Source: CAIXSE01 sp040769125 (GTDB lineage Bacteria; Actinomycetota; Thermoleophilia; UBA2241). Taken from it: 64,000 nucleotides of DNA. Shown here piece after piece: positions 24,146 to 31,661 of this stretch (positions are counted from its first letter, which is position 1; each line of letters starts with the position of its first letter). Position numbers and translations under genes: made by a program. The DNA is taken from contig JAXGLO010000001.1 in assembly GCA_040769125.1 (NCBI GenBank), positions 1,302,001 to 1,366,000 on the forward strand. Direction: 5' to 3'. The notes beneath the pieces are model-generated. The model had not been told where the DNA came from, made no database searches, and saw only the letters and a list, made by a program, of their open reading frames with translations.

Positions 24146-26671
24146 ATGCGTGCAGTGATCATGGCCGGCGGTGAGGGCACCCGTCTGCGCCCGCTCACCA
24201 GCAATCAGCCGAAGCCGATGGTGTCGCTGTGCGGCAAGCCGTGCATGGAGTACATCATCGAGCTCCTCAGGCGGCATGGCATTGAAGAGACCGTCGTGAC
24301 CTTGATGTTCATGCCCAAGGTCATCCGTGACGCCTTCGGAGACGGTGCCGATCTCGGCGTCAGCATCCGGTATTCAGTGGAGGAGACGCCGGCTGGGACG
24401 GCCGGCAGCGTCAAGCTCGCCGAGGACTATCTCAAGGGCGGGACCTTCATTGTGATCTCCGGTGACGCGCTCACCGACCTCGATCTCTCCAGGGCGCTCA
24501 CCTTCCACAAACAGCGCGGTGCCATGGCCACGATCGCCTTGAAGCGCGTCGAGAACCCCCTGGAGTTCGGCGTCGTGGTCACCGACGACGAGGGTCGCAT
24601 CCAGCGATTTCTCGAGAAGCCGACCTGGGGGCAGGTGTTCAGCGACACGGTGAACACCGGCATCTATATCCTCGAGCCCGAGATCTTCGATCACATCCCT
24701 CCGGAGACCAAGTACGACTTCAGCCAGGAACTATTCCCCAAGCTGTTCGACCTGGGCGCCCCCCTCTACGGGTATGTCGCCGACGACTACTGGCAGGACA
24801 TCGGGAGCCTCGAGCAGTACCTTGTCGCCAACCGAGACCTCCTCGACGGCAAGGTGGACGCGTCGATCCCCGGCATCGAGCTCCAGAACCGCATCTTCGT
24901 GGGGGAGGGCATCAACCTCGATTCCCTCGACAACATCACGGGGCCCGCCTACATCGGCAATCACGCCAGGATCGCCGCAGCGTCGATCATAGGCAGGTAT
25001 TCCGTGCTCGGCAGCAACGTCGTCGTCAAGGAGCACGCCGAGACGCACAACAGCGTGATCGGCACGAACACGTACATCGGGGCCTCCGCAAGGGTCCGAG
25101 GCACGATCATCGGTCGGAACTGCGACATCAAGCCCGGCGCGACGTTCGGAGAAGGGGCGGCGGTCGGCGACGAGTGCATCATCGGGAAGCAGGCGTTCAT
25201 CGCCCCTGGCATCAAGGTCTACCCGTACAAAGCGGTAGATTCGGGCGCCCAGATTCACTCCAGCATCATCTGGGAGTCCCGCGGCACCTCCCGGCTCTTC
25301 GGCAGGGATGGCGTCACCGGGCTCATCAACGTCGACATCACGGCTGAGCTGGCCGTTAAGCTCGCGATGGCGTACGGCACCGTGCTGCCGAAGGGCGCCG
25401 CCGTCACCACCAGCCGCGACGTCCACCCGGCATCGCGGATCATCAAGCGGGCGCTGATCTGCGGCCTCAACTCGACGGGCGTCGATGTCCATGACCTCAG
25501 AGTGGCCAGCAGCGCCATCAACCGTTTCCAGACCAGGAGCGGCGCCACTGCGGGCGGCATGCACGTGCGCATCTCGAGCTGGGATCCCGAGACGATCCAG
25601 ATCCAGGTCTTCGAACCCCCGGGCATCAACATCGGCGAGAGCCGGCAGAAGGCCATCGAGAAGTACTACGGCCGCGAGGACTTCCGCCGCGCCTTCTACA
25701 GCGAACTCGGGGAGATCAAGTACCCCGACCACGCCACCGAGAGGTACGCACGCGCACTGACGAACGCCTGGGATACAGCGCGCATCCGCAGCCGTGGTTT
25801 CCGCCTGGTCATTGACTGCAGCCACTCTCCGGCGTCGCTGACGCTTCCCACCATCCTCGATGAGCTCGGTGTGGAGGTGCTGTCGTTACGTACAGACAGC
25901 GACCAAAGCCACACAAGCCTCAGCGACGCGGAGCTCGCCGCCAACATCGAGGGGGTCAGCCAGCTCGTGCGCACCATGAAGGCGGACCTCGGCCTCGTGC
26001 TCGGCCCGGTTGCCGAGCGCCTCTACATCGTCGACGACTCAGGCGCGCAGGTACCACTCGAGGCGGCGCTGCTGCTTCTGGTCAGGCTCGTCGCCGAGCA
26101 GGCGACGGTGGGGGAGCGCATCGTGCTGCCGATCACGGTCACCCACCTCGCCGAACGGCTCACGGCGGGCTCTCCTATCGAGATCGTGCGCTCGAAGGAA
26201 TCGATTCCCGCGCTCTCGCTTGCGTCGACCGGAGACGGAGTCGTGTTCGCCGGCGATACGCTCGGGGGGTATATCTTCCCGCAGTTCTTCCCAGCCTTCG
26301 ATGCGATCATGAGCCTCGGCAAGGTCCTTGAGCTGCTCACCCTGCGTGAGGATCCACTGAGCACTCTCGTCGGGGAGATCCCCGACAGCACGCTCATTCA
26401 CCGGACGGTCAATTGTCCGTGGGCGCTCAAGGGCACGGTCATGCGTACGGCGGCTGAGGAGGTCCAGCGCGCCGTGGAGGGCGGAGACGCCGTCGTGAGC
26501 CTCATCGACGGCGTCAAGGTCAACTGGGGAGAGAGCTGGGCGCTCCTTCTGCCGGACGCCGACGAGCCCGTCTTCCACGTCTACGCGGAGGGTGCCGACC
26601 GCGCTGAGTCCGGCTCTCTGGCCGACACCTTCGTCGAGATGGTCCGAGCCACCACCGGCGAGGACCGTTAG
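24146..26671 (+). CDS. Mannose-1-phosphate guanylyltransferase-like enzyme fused to a degenerate phosphomannomutase domain
   Basis: 841 residues. Residues 1-235: nucleotidyltransferase with M-A-G-G-E-G-T-R-L-R-P-L-T, N-Q-P-K-P-M-V, G-D-A-L-T-D-L-D and F-x-E-K-P. Residues about 250-375: left-handed beta-helix of hexapeptide repeats (I-G-x-x-A-R-I, V-I-G-x-N-T). Residues about 385-841: alpha-D-phosphohexomutase fold, but where active enzymes have T-A-S-H-N-P there is R-I-S-S-W-D-P, and the metal loop D-G-D-x-D-R reads G-P-V-A-E-R. The mutase domain therefore lacks its phosphoserine and metal ligands and should be inactive, perhaps regulatory. Start ATG 24146 follows GTGAGG; ATG 24134 is too close to its ribosome site. 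Confidence 0.88.
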   Translation: MRAVIMAGGEGTRLRPLTSNQPKPMVSLCGKPCMEYIIELLRRHGIEETVVTLMFMPKVIRDAFGDGADLGVSIRYSVEETPAGTAGSVKLAEDYLKGGTFIVISGDALTDLDLSRALTFHKQRGAMATIALKRVENPLEFGVVVTDDEGRIQRFLEKPTWGQVFSDTVNTGIYILEPEIFDHIPPETKYDFSQELFPKLFDLGAPLYGYVADDYWQDIGSLEQYLVANRDLLDGKVDASIPGIELQNRIFVGEGINLDSLDNITGPAYIGNHARIAAASIIGRYSVLGSNVVVKEHAETHNSVIGTNTYIGASARVRGTIIGRNCDIKPGATFGEGAAVGDECIIGKQAFIAPGIKVYPYKAVDSGAQIHSSIIWESRGTSRLFGRDGVTGLINVDITAELAVKLAMAYGTVLPKGAAVTTSRDVHPASRIIKRALICGLNSTGVDVHDLRVASSAINRFQTRSGATAGGMHVRISSWDPETIQIQVFEPPGINIGESRQKAIEKYYGREDFRRAFYSELGEIKYPDHATERYARALTNAWDTARIRSRGFRLVIDCSHSPASLTLPTILDELGVEVLSLRTDSDQSHTSLSDAELAANIEGVSQLVRTMKADLGLVLGPVAERLYIVDDSGAQVPLEAALLLLVRLVAEQATVGERIVLPITVTHLAERLTAGSPIEIVRSKESIPALSLASTGDGVVFAGDTLGGYIFPQFFPAFDAIMSLGKVLELLTLREDPLSTLVGEIPDSTLIHRTVNCPWALKGTVMRTAAEEVQRAVEGGDAVVSLIDGVKVNWGESWALLLPDADEPVFHVYAEGADRAESGSLADTFVEMVRATTGEDR

Positions 26672-26780
26672 GGGCGCGCCCGTCGCCGTGCTTCACATCC
26701 TCGCGCGGCATCACCGGGCCGGGTAGCGAAGTGGTGTGAGCGAGCGTCGGTGCGCCGCTCACGGGACTTGGCTCCGGCAG

Positions 26781-26786
26781 TACAAT
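26781..26786 (+). promoter_or_regulatory. -10 element directly before the vanW gene (leaderless arrangement)
   Basis: TACAAT, a near-consensus -10, ends 8 nt before ATG 26795. No ribosome site and no clear -35 are visible. Confidence 0.4.
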
Positions 26787-26794
26787 GGGCGCCC

Positions 26795-28618
26795 ATGAAG
26801 TCACCGCCATATCAGTCACCCGAGCTTGGCGCGGAAGACGCGAACGAGGCCGGCGCCTTCGGCCCGGAGACATCACACTCGGCGCCGTCAAAGCGCGGCC
26901 GGCGCTCACAGCGGCGCTTCCTCATGATCGCGGGGGCGCTCGCCGCCCTCCTCGCGACGGCGTTCATCGCGGCGCAGATCGCCGTACGGGATCGCGCCGT
27001 CCCGGGGGCATCGGTCGCGGGGGTACCCGTACGTGGTCAATCTGCCTCCGAGATCAGACAGACGCTCTCGCGCCAGTTGCTTCCCCGTATCTCAGCGGTA
27101 CGCGTCACGACGCCCGAAGGAAAGACGATGGCGCTCTCGCTCGCTGATCTCGGCCTGCACCTCGATCTGGCGGCGACGTCACAGGCGACGCTCGCCGCCG
27201 GGCGCCGCAGAACGCCGCTCGGGCTCAGTCTCTGGGTGCCCGGAGCAGAAGCCGCCGCCGAGCCCGTGGTGCGACTGGATACCGCCGCGCCGGGGCTCGA
27301 GCGCCTGCGGCGGGCCGTCGACCGGCCCGCGCGCGACGCCGCACTTCGCTTGCGCGGAGTCGACGTCGAGATCGTCGCCGCACGCGAGGGCGTCCGCCTC
27401 GACGACGAAGGCCTCATGCGCGCCGTCCGAGAGGCGGTGAGCTCCGGGCGGCCGTACGCAGGCGCTGCGCCGCTCGTGGCGATACCGCCCGAGGTGACCA
27501 CGGAGCAGGCACACTCACGGGTCGGCGCCGCTGCGAGGTATCTCGCAGGGCCGCTCACACTCCGCTACCGAAGCAGAACCCTGAGCCTCAGTCCCACCCG
27601 TATAGCCACGATGCTGACCGTGAACACAGGCGCCGACGCGGCCACCTATCCGCTCACCTTCCGCAATAGCCGCGCCCGCACGGCCCTGAGACGGCTCTTC
27701 TCGTGGGCCGAGACGCCGCCGGTCGACGCGCGCATCATCGTCAACGCCAAGGGGGGCATGACCGTCACGCGCAGCAGAGCCGGCGAATTACTCGACATCG
27801 AGACACTTGTCGAGGATCTCGACGACGCCGCAGCCGGCAAGGGCCTGCGCACCGTCTTCGTGGCGCTCCGGCCCGCCATGCCGAAGCTGTCGACAGAGGA
27901 GGCCACACGCACCGGGCTTGCCTCTGTGGGCAGCCAGTTCACCACCTACTTCGACCCGCGCAACAGCGCCCGGGCACAGAACATCGCCCGCGCCGCCAAG
28001 CTCGTCGACGGCACCGTCGTGAGCCCTGGGGAGACATTCTCGCTCAACGCTGTCATGGGGCCCAGAACCCTCAACCGCGGCTTCGACTACGCGCCGGTCA
28101 TCGCCTCCGACAACGTGCTGCGACAGGGCGTCGGAGGCGGCATCTGCCAGTACGCGACGACGCTCTTCAACGCCGTGTTCTTCGCCGGCCTCCCGGTTGT
28201 GGAGCGCCACGCCCACTCGTTCTACATCTCGCACTACCCGGTGGGGCGCGACGCGACGGTATCGTGGGGCGGCACCGATTTCCGCTTCCGCAACGACACG
28301 AATAGGAGCCTCACGATCCGCAGCTGGGTCGACGGCGACGAGCTGGCCGTAGCGCTGGTGGGGAAGACGGGGCGACGGGTCAGTCTAGTGACAAGCTCGT
28401 TCTACGCTATTCGGAAGCCGGCCCATGGGCGCGACGACCCACGCGTGATCGTCGATGAGGATCTCGGCCCGGGCATCGTGCGCTGGGAGTCCGGAGTGGC
28501 GGGCAGGAGCGTGAAGGTCACGCGCACCGTACGAAACAGCACGGGAAACGTTCTCTTCCGCGACACGTACGTCTCCAGGTACAAACCGCTCGACTGGGTG
28601 AAGAGGGTGGGCATCTAG
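26795..28618 (+). CDS. VanW family protein, membrane-anchored, with peptidoglycan-binding-like repeats
   Basis: 607 residues. Cytoplasmic N-terminus of about 40 residues, one membrane segment (about 45-65), then two extracellular domains of the kind that precede VanW (about 70-250 and 255-370, with V-x-I-V-A-A-R-E-G-V-R-L-D), and the VanW domain (about 375-540) with F-D-x-x-N-x-x-R-A-Q-N-I, V-S-P-G-E-T-F-S-L-N, R-G-F-x-Y-A-P-V-I and G-V-G-G-G-I-C-Q-Y-A-T-T-L-F-N-A. The last 60 residues are a G5-like/C-terminal beta region. Cell-envelope protein of unknown biochemical role. Convergent with mglA. Confidence 0.88.
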   Translation: MKSPPYQSPELGAEDANEAGAFGPETSHSAPSKRGRRSQRRFLMIAGALAALLATAFIAAQIAVRDRAVPGASVAGVPVRGQSASEIRQTLSRQLLPRISAVRVTTPEGKTMALSLADLGLHLDLAATSQATLAAGRRRTPLGLSLWVPGAEAAAEPVVRLDTAAPGLERLRRAVDRPARDAALRLRGVDVEIVAAREGVRLDDEGLMRAVREAVSSGRPYAGAAPLVAIPPEVTTEQAHSRVGAAARYLAGPLTLRYRSRTLSLSPTRIATMLTVNTGADAATYPLTFRNSRARTALRRLFSWAETPPVDARIIVNAKGGMTVTRSRAGELLDIETLVEDLDDAAAGKGLRTVFVALRPAMPKLSTEEATRTGLASVGSQFTTYFDPRNSARAQNIARAAKLVDGTVVSPGETFSLNAVMGPRTLNRGFDYAPVIASDNVLRQGVGGGICQYATTLFNAVFFAGLPVVERHAHSFYISHYPVGRDATVSWGGTDFRFRNDTNRSLTIRSWVDGDELAVALVGKTGRRVSLVTSSFYAIRKPAHGRDDPRVIVDEDLGPGIVRWESGVAGRSVKVTRTVRNSTGNVLFRDTYVSRYKPLDWVKRVGI

Positions 28619-28622
28619 CCGA

Positions 28623-28660
28623 CGCCCGCCGGCCCCGGCTCTCGTCAGCCGGTCCGGGCG
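28623..28660. terminator. Hairpin between convergent vanW and mglA genes
   Basis: CGCCCG/CGGGCG (28623-28628, 28655-28660) plus CCGGC/GCCGG inside, with a 2-nt bulge. It overlaps the last codons of mglA. No U-runs, so at best a pause or bidirectional terminator. Confidence 0.35.
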
Positions 28661-29223
28661 ACCACCTGCTTGCAGACCACCTTGAGCGTCTCGAAGACTC
28701 CCTGCCCGCTGATCGCGCTTGATTCGATGACAGGCGAGCCTGTGTGGTTGAGGAGCTCGTTGAGATCCTCGACCGAGAAGACATCGGTGAGGTCTCGCTT
28801 GTTCATCTGGATGACGAACCCGAGCTTACTGAGATCGTCCCCCTGGCCCAGGAGGTTGTCCCAGAGGTTGAGGTAGCTCTCGACGTTCTCGTCGAGCCGC
28901 GTGATCTGCGAATCGGCGACGAAGATCACGCCGTCGACTCCCTGGAGAACGAGCTTGCGACTCGCATTGTAGAAGCTCTGACCCGGCACAGTATACAGAT
29001 GAAAGCGCGTCTGCATGCCCTTGACCATCCCGAGGGTCAGCGGCAGGAAGTCGAAGTAGAGCGTGCGCTCCTCCTCTGTGGCGATGCTCACCAGCTTGCC
29101 GCGTGCGTCGGGATTGATCTTGCGGTGGATGTACTGGAGGTTGGTGGTCTTTCCGCACAGCCCGCAGCCGTAGTACACGATCTTGTAATTGATCTCGCGG
29201 GCGGCGAAGTTGATCAGCGGCAT
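28645..29223 (-). CDS. mglA: MglA-type small GTPase
   Basis: 192 residues. Ras-like P-loop G19-C-G-L-C-G-K-T-T27, T-E-E-E-R-T-L-Y-F-D-F-L-P-L (PM2/PM3 region, where MglA lacks the usual Asp of D-x-x-G), T-V-P-G-Q and N-K-R-D-L. This set is specific for the MglA family, which marks a cell pole and controls polarity of type IV pili or gliding machinery in other bacteria. Start ATG 29223 gives the typical M-P-x-I-N-F-A-A-R-E-I. It lies 10 nt behind its GAP-like partner mglB in one operon, divergent from the RsiG-like gene. Confidence 0.92.
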   Translation of the reverse strand: MPLINFAAREINYKIVYYGCGLCGKTTNLQYIHRKINPDARGKLVSIATEEERTLYFDFLPLTLGMVKGMQTRFHLYTVPGQSFYNASRKLVLQGVDGVIFVADSQITRLDENVESYLNLWDNLLGQGDDLSKLGFVIQMNKRDLTDVFSVEDLNELLNHTGSPVIESSAISGQGVFETLKVVCKQVVARTG

Positions 29224-29233
29224 AAGGTGAGCC

Positions 29234-29722
29234 TCACACGTCCTTGAAGAGGTCGTCGATGGCGACGCCCGCCGTGACCTCGAAATCAGCGTCCATCGCC
29301 TGCACAACCTCATCTTCCCGGACCTCGAAGATCTGCCGCAGCACCTCGATCGCCCGTTGCGTGTAGAGACGCACCCTGCCGACCTGGGTCTCGCGCCCGA
29401 ACGTGATGATGAGCAGCACCTGGTCGGTGACCTGCGAAACGTGAAGGTTCAGCGCCCGGCCTTCGTGGAACAGAAGCGTGAACTCGCTCTCGTCGAGGAT
29501 CCTGGCGAGCTGCTGCGTAGCCGCGAAGGAGCTTGCCGCCAGCGATGCCAGGGAGAGCGTCTCGGGATGGTAGTCGTCGGCGGCGACCGTGGTGATCGGC
29601 TGCCCGGACGTACTGATCAGAGCGAGGAAGCTGGAGCCGGAAACCTCCCGCAGCTTGGCCAGCAGGTCGTCGCAGCGATCGAGTGCCCGATCGCTGATCA
29701 CGAGTCCTTTTCGACGCACCAC
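29234..29722 (-). CDS. mglB: MglB-like roadblock/LC7 domain protein
   Basis: 162 residues from GTG 29722, AGGAG 5 nt upstream. The roadblock fold covers about residues 15-115: L-R-x-V-S-G-S-S-F-L-A-L-I-S-T-S-G-Q-P-I, then L-A-S-L-A-A-S-S-F-A-A-T-Q-Q-L-A, F-T-L-L-F-H-E-G and V-L-L-I-I-T-F-G. MglB dimers act as GTPase-activating proteins for MglA; the adjacent gene order mglB-mglA supports that assignment. The C-terminal 50 residues are helical and acidic, beyond the core fold. Confidence 0.87.
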   Translation of the reverse strand: MVRRKGLVISDRALDRCDDLLAKLREVSGSSFLALISTSGQPITTVAADDYHPETLSLASLAASSFAATQQLARILDESEFTLLFHEGRALNLHVSQVTDQVLLIITFGRETQVGRVRLYTQRAIEVLRQIFEVREDEVVQAMDADFEVTAGVAIDDLFKDV

Positions 29723-29762
29723 GAGCGCTCCTCTCGACGGTCCCGTCCGCAATGCAGGAGAG

Positions 29763-29770
29763 TTTATACC
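29763..29770 (-). promoter_or_regulatory. Extended -10 promoter of mglBA
   Basis: Minus strand TGGTATAAA: extended -10 (TGG) with TATAAA at 29768-29763, 41 nt before the mglB start. Slightly upstream, GACGATAA (29794-29787) is 7 of 8 like the WhiG/FliA -10 GCCGATAA. Confidence 0.5.
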
Positions 29771-29824
29771 ACGCTCTGCTATCACCTTATCGTCGTCGGC
29801 CCGCCGAATCATAAGCCATTCGGC

Positions 29825-30087
29825 CTATGGTGAACCGCTGGCATTCCGGAGTGGCACGCGCCGGCCTGAGCGGCGGGCGCCATCCGCGAGAGCCCTCTCC
29901 GCGATCTGGCGGAGATGATCGCCGTGGGAGATCCGCACGGTGGCGGCCACGTCCGTCAATGTGGTGTACGAGAGCCTCCGCTCCACCCACCTCGTAATGC
30001 TCATACTCATGAATGCCGTACAACAGGTCGATGAGATTGTTGAGCTGAGCCTCACCGTTCCTCCCGAGGAACGACCTCAACCTGAGA
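29825..30087. other. Divergent intergenic region with competing short frames
   Basis: The gap between mglB and the RsiG-like gene is 432 nt. Three short frames look partly protein-like: minus strand 30112 downwards (start M-F-F-M-L-A-D), a shifted minus-strand frame with ATG near 30012, and a plus-strand frame of about 57 codons ending at TAG near 30111. None has a ribosome site and they exclude each other. A small palindrome GTTCCT/AGGAAC lies at about 30057-30072. I do not annotate a gene. Confidence 0.35.
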
Positions 30088-30116
30088 TTGAACGTTGCCT
30101 TCGTGTCGGCTAGCAT
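30088..30116 (+). promoter_or_regulatory. Promoter of the rsiG-like operon
   Basis: TTGAAC (30088-30093), 17-nt spacer, TAGCAT (30111-30116), 38 nt before the start codon. A strong housekeeping-sigma match. Confidence 0.65.
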
Positions 30117-30154
30117 GAAAAACAACCTTCGGATGTGCGGAGAGGAGAAGCGCC

Positions 30155-30436
30155 ATGGACAACATCGTCGATCTCTTGTCCCGGTCAGACGATGAGCTGC
30201 GCGCGCTTATTACGGAGCTCGAAATCAAGGAGCGTGAGATCTCGCGACAGCGGCGCATTCTCCACGGCCAGCTCGATATTCTTCGCGCCGAACTCTTGCT
30301 GAGACTCCAGCGCAAGCATTCGGACGGAGAGCCCATTATCTCGGCCGACGACGTCGCTGGCCTGTCCCGCATCCTCGCCGGCGAGCAGCCGCAGGTTGAC
30401 CCTGAGCCCCCGGGCGAGGGCAAGAAGGAGACCTGA
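30155..30436 (+). CDS. rsiG: RsiG-like anti-sigma factor with one c-di-GMP motif
   Basis: 93 residues, ATG with GAGAGGAG 7 nt upstream. Residues 12-54 form a helical hairpin. The second helix has E26-x3-S30-x2-R33-x3-H37-x3-D41, the exact spacing of the c-di-GMP-binding E(X)3S(X)2R(X)3Q(X)3D motif of RsiG, with His for Gln. The following I-L-R-A-E-L-L-L-R-L also resembles RsiG. Streptomyces RsiG has two such motifs in one chain; a one-motif form that dimerises is known from Rubrobacter. The partner would be the WhiG encoded at 2583-3371. The acidic C-terminal 35 residues look disordered. First gene of an operon with the FHA, MerR and apt genes. His37 is the main reservation. Confidence 0.72.
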   Translation: MDNIVDLLSRSDDELRALITELEIKEREISRQRRILHGQLDILRAELLLRLQRKHSDGEPIISADDVAGLSRILAGEQPQVDPEPPGEGKKET

Positions 30437-30437
30437 G

Positions 30438-30893
30438 GTGTTCTGCCCTCAGTGCGGCTTGAAGAACTCCGAGGGCGCGAGCTACTGCGTGCGCTGCGGC
30501 GCCAGCCTGATCGCCGATCAGCCTGAAGCCGCAATCACGATGAGCTTCGATCCACGAGCGGACCAGGGCCAGGAGGCGAGCCCGGCGGCCGTCGCCGGTC
30601 ACGACGCCTGCCTTGTCATCCGCAGCGGCGGCGGACGAGCAGGCGAGACCTATGTGCTGCGTCCTCCACGGGTTACGATCGGCCGCCATCCCGATGCCGT
30701 GATCTTCCTGGACGACATCACCGTCTCTCGCCACCATGCCACCGTGGTGGCCGAGGGCGCCGGCTGGGCCCTCGTCGACGAGGGAAGCCTCAACGGAACC
30801 TACGTCAACCGCCGGCGCGACGAGAGAGTAACGCTGAGCGACGGCGACGAGATCCAGATCGGCAAGTACAGGCTCACGTTTCTCGCGCCGTGA
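30438..30893 (+). CDS. Zinc-ribbon/FHA domain protein, GarA-like
   Basis: 151 residues from GTG 30438, one nt after the rsiG stop region. Residues 2-22 are a zinc ribbon (F-C-P-Q-C-G ... Y-C-V-R-C-G). A Pro/Ala linker follows, then an FHA domain (about 65-150) with V-T-I-G-R-H-P-D-A, I-F-L-D-D-I-T-V-S-R-H-H-A and S-L-N-G-T-Y-V-N, the phosphothreonine-binding residues. The FHA part is close to mycobacterial GarA, and as there a MerR gene follows (4-nt overlap). GarA's N-terminal phosphorylation motif (E-T-T) is absent; the zinc ribbon sits in its place. Likely reads Ser/Thr kinase signals; targets unknown. Confidence 0.85.
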   Translation: MFCPQCGLKNSEGASYCVRCGASLIADQPEAAITMSFDPRADQGQEASPAAVAGHDACLVIRSGGGRAGETYVLRPPRVTIGRHPDAVIFLDDITVSRHHATVVAEGAGWALVDEGSLNGTYVNRRRDERVTLSDGDEIQIGKYRLTFLAP

Positions 30894-31615
30894 CCGACCC
30901 TGCTGAGCTCCTCTTTGGCGTGGGCGACGAGAGGCCGTTGACCATTGGCTCCGTCGTTGAACGCTTGCGAAATGAATTCCCTGACATCAGCGTGAGCAAG
31001 CTCCGCTATCTCGAGGAACAGGGACTCGTGAGCCCGAGACGCACCAAGTCAGGGTACCGGCTGTACTCTTCCGAAGACCTCAACCGGCTGCTGCGCGTAC
31101 TTGCCATGCAGCGCGACGAGTACCTGCCCCTCAAGGTCATCCGGCGTGAGCTCGAGCGCAGCCCGGCCAGCCCACCGCCGGGGGCGCGCCAGGGCTTCAC
31201 GAAGTCGGCGCTCCTCACCGTTGGGAATGGGCGGGAGTACACGGCCGAGGACATCCTGCAACTGACCGGAGCCGACGCGGGCCTCCTCGCCGAGCTCGAA
31301 GACTACGAGCTGGTGCGCTCGCGCCAGGTGAGCGGCGTGCGCCGCTATACCGAGACCGACGCAGGGATCGTCGGAGCCGCCGTGCAGCTCGCCCGACTCG
31401 GGCTCCGCCCGAAGAATCTGCGTATCCTCAAGAGCGCCGTCGACCGGGAGCTGGGGCTCGTCGAGCAGGTCATCCTGCCGGCGTTGCGCTCTTCTCGGCC
31501 CGAACGGCGGAGCGAGGGCCTCGATCAGCTCGACGACGTGATCCGCGCGACGACGCAGCTTCGCCAGTTGCTGCTGACGCGCGATGTGCGCCGTCTCACC
31601 GGCGACGCACGTTGA
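30890..31615 (+). CDS. ftsR: MerR-family regulator, FtsR-like
   Basis: 241 residues from GTG 30890. N-terminal winged helix (about 15-90): I-S-V-S-K-L-R-Y-L-E-E-Q-G-L-V-S-P-R-R-T-K-S-G-Y-R-L-Y-S, then M-Q-R-D-E-Y-L-P-L-K-V-I-R. It lacks the metal-binding Cys of classical MerR proteins and has the long C-terminal region of the actinobacterial Rv1828/FtsR group, which regulates cell-division genes. Conserved adjacency of the FHA (GarA-type) gene and this regulator in mycobacteria supports the call. Overlaps the FHA gene by 4 nt. Confidence 0.8.
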   Translation: MTDPAELLFGVGDERPLTIGSVVERLRNEFPDISVSKLRYLEEQGLVSPRRTKSGYRLYSSEDLNRLLRVLAMQRDEYLPLKVIRRELERSPASPPPGARQGFTKSALLTVGNGREYTAEDILQLTGADAGLLAELEDYELVRSRQVSGVRRYTETDAGIVGAAVQLARLGLRPKNLRILKSAVDRELGLVEQVILPALRSSRPERRSEGLDQLDDVIRATTQLRQLLLTRDVRRLTGDAR

Positions 31616-31661
31616 GTCACCACCGCATGCCAGCCCGCACCACCCGCGACAAGGAGAATCC

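Noticed and set aside
29825..30112. Small protein genes in the mglB-rsiG gap (minus-strand frame starting M-F-F-M-L-A-D and a plus-strand 57-codon frame)
   Set aside because: They overlap each other and the good rsiG promoter, lack ribosome sites and show no known motif.
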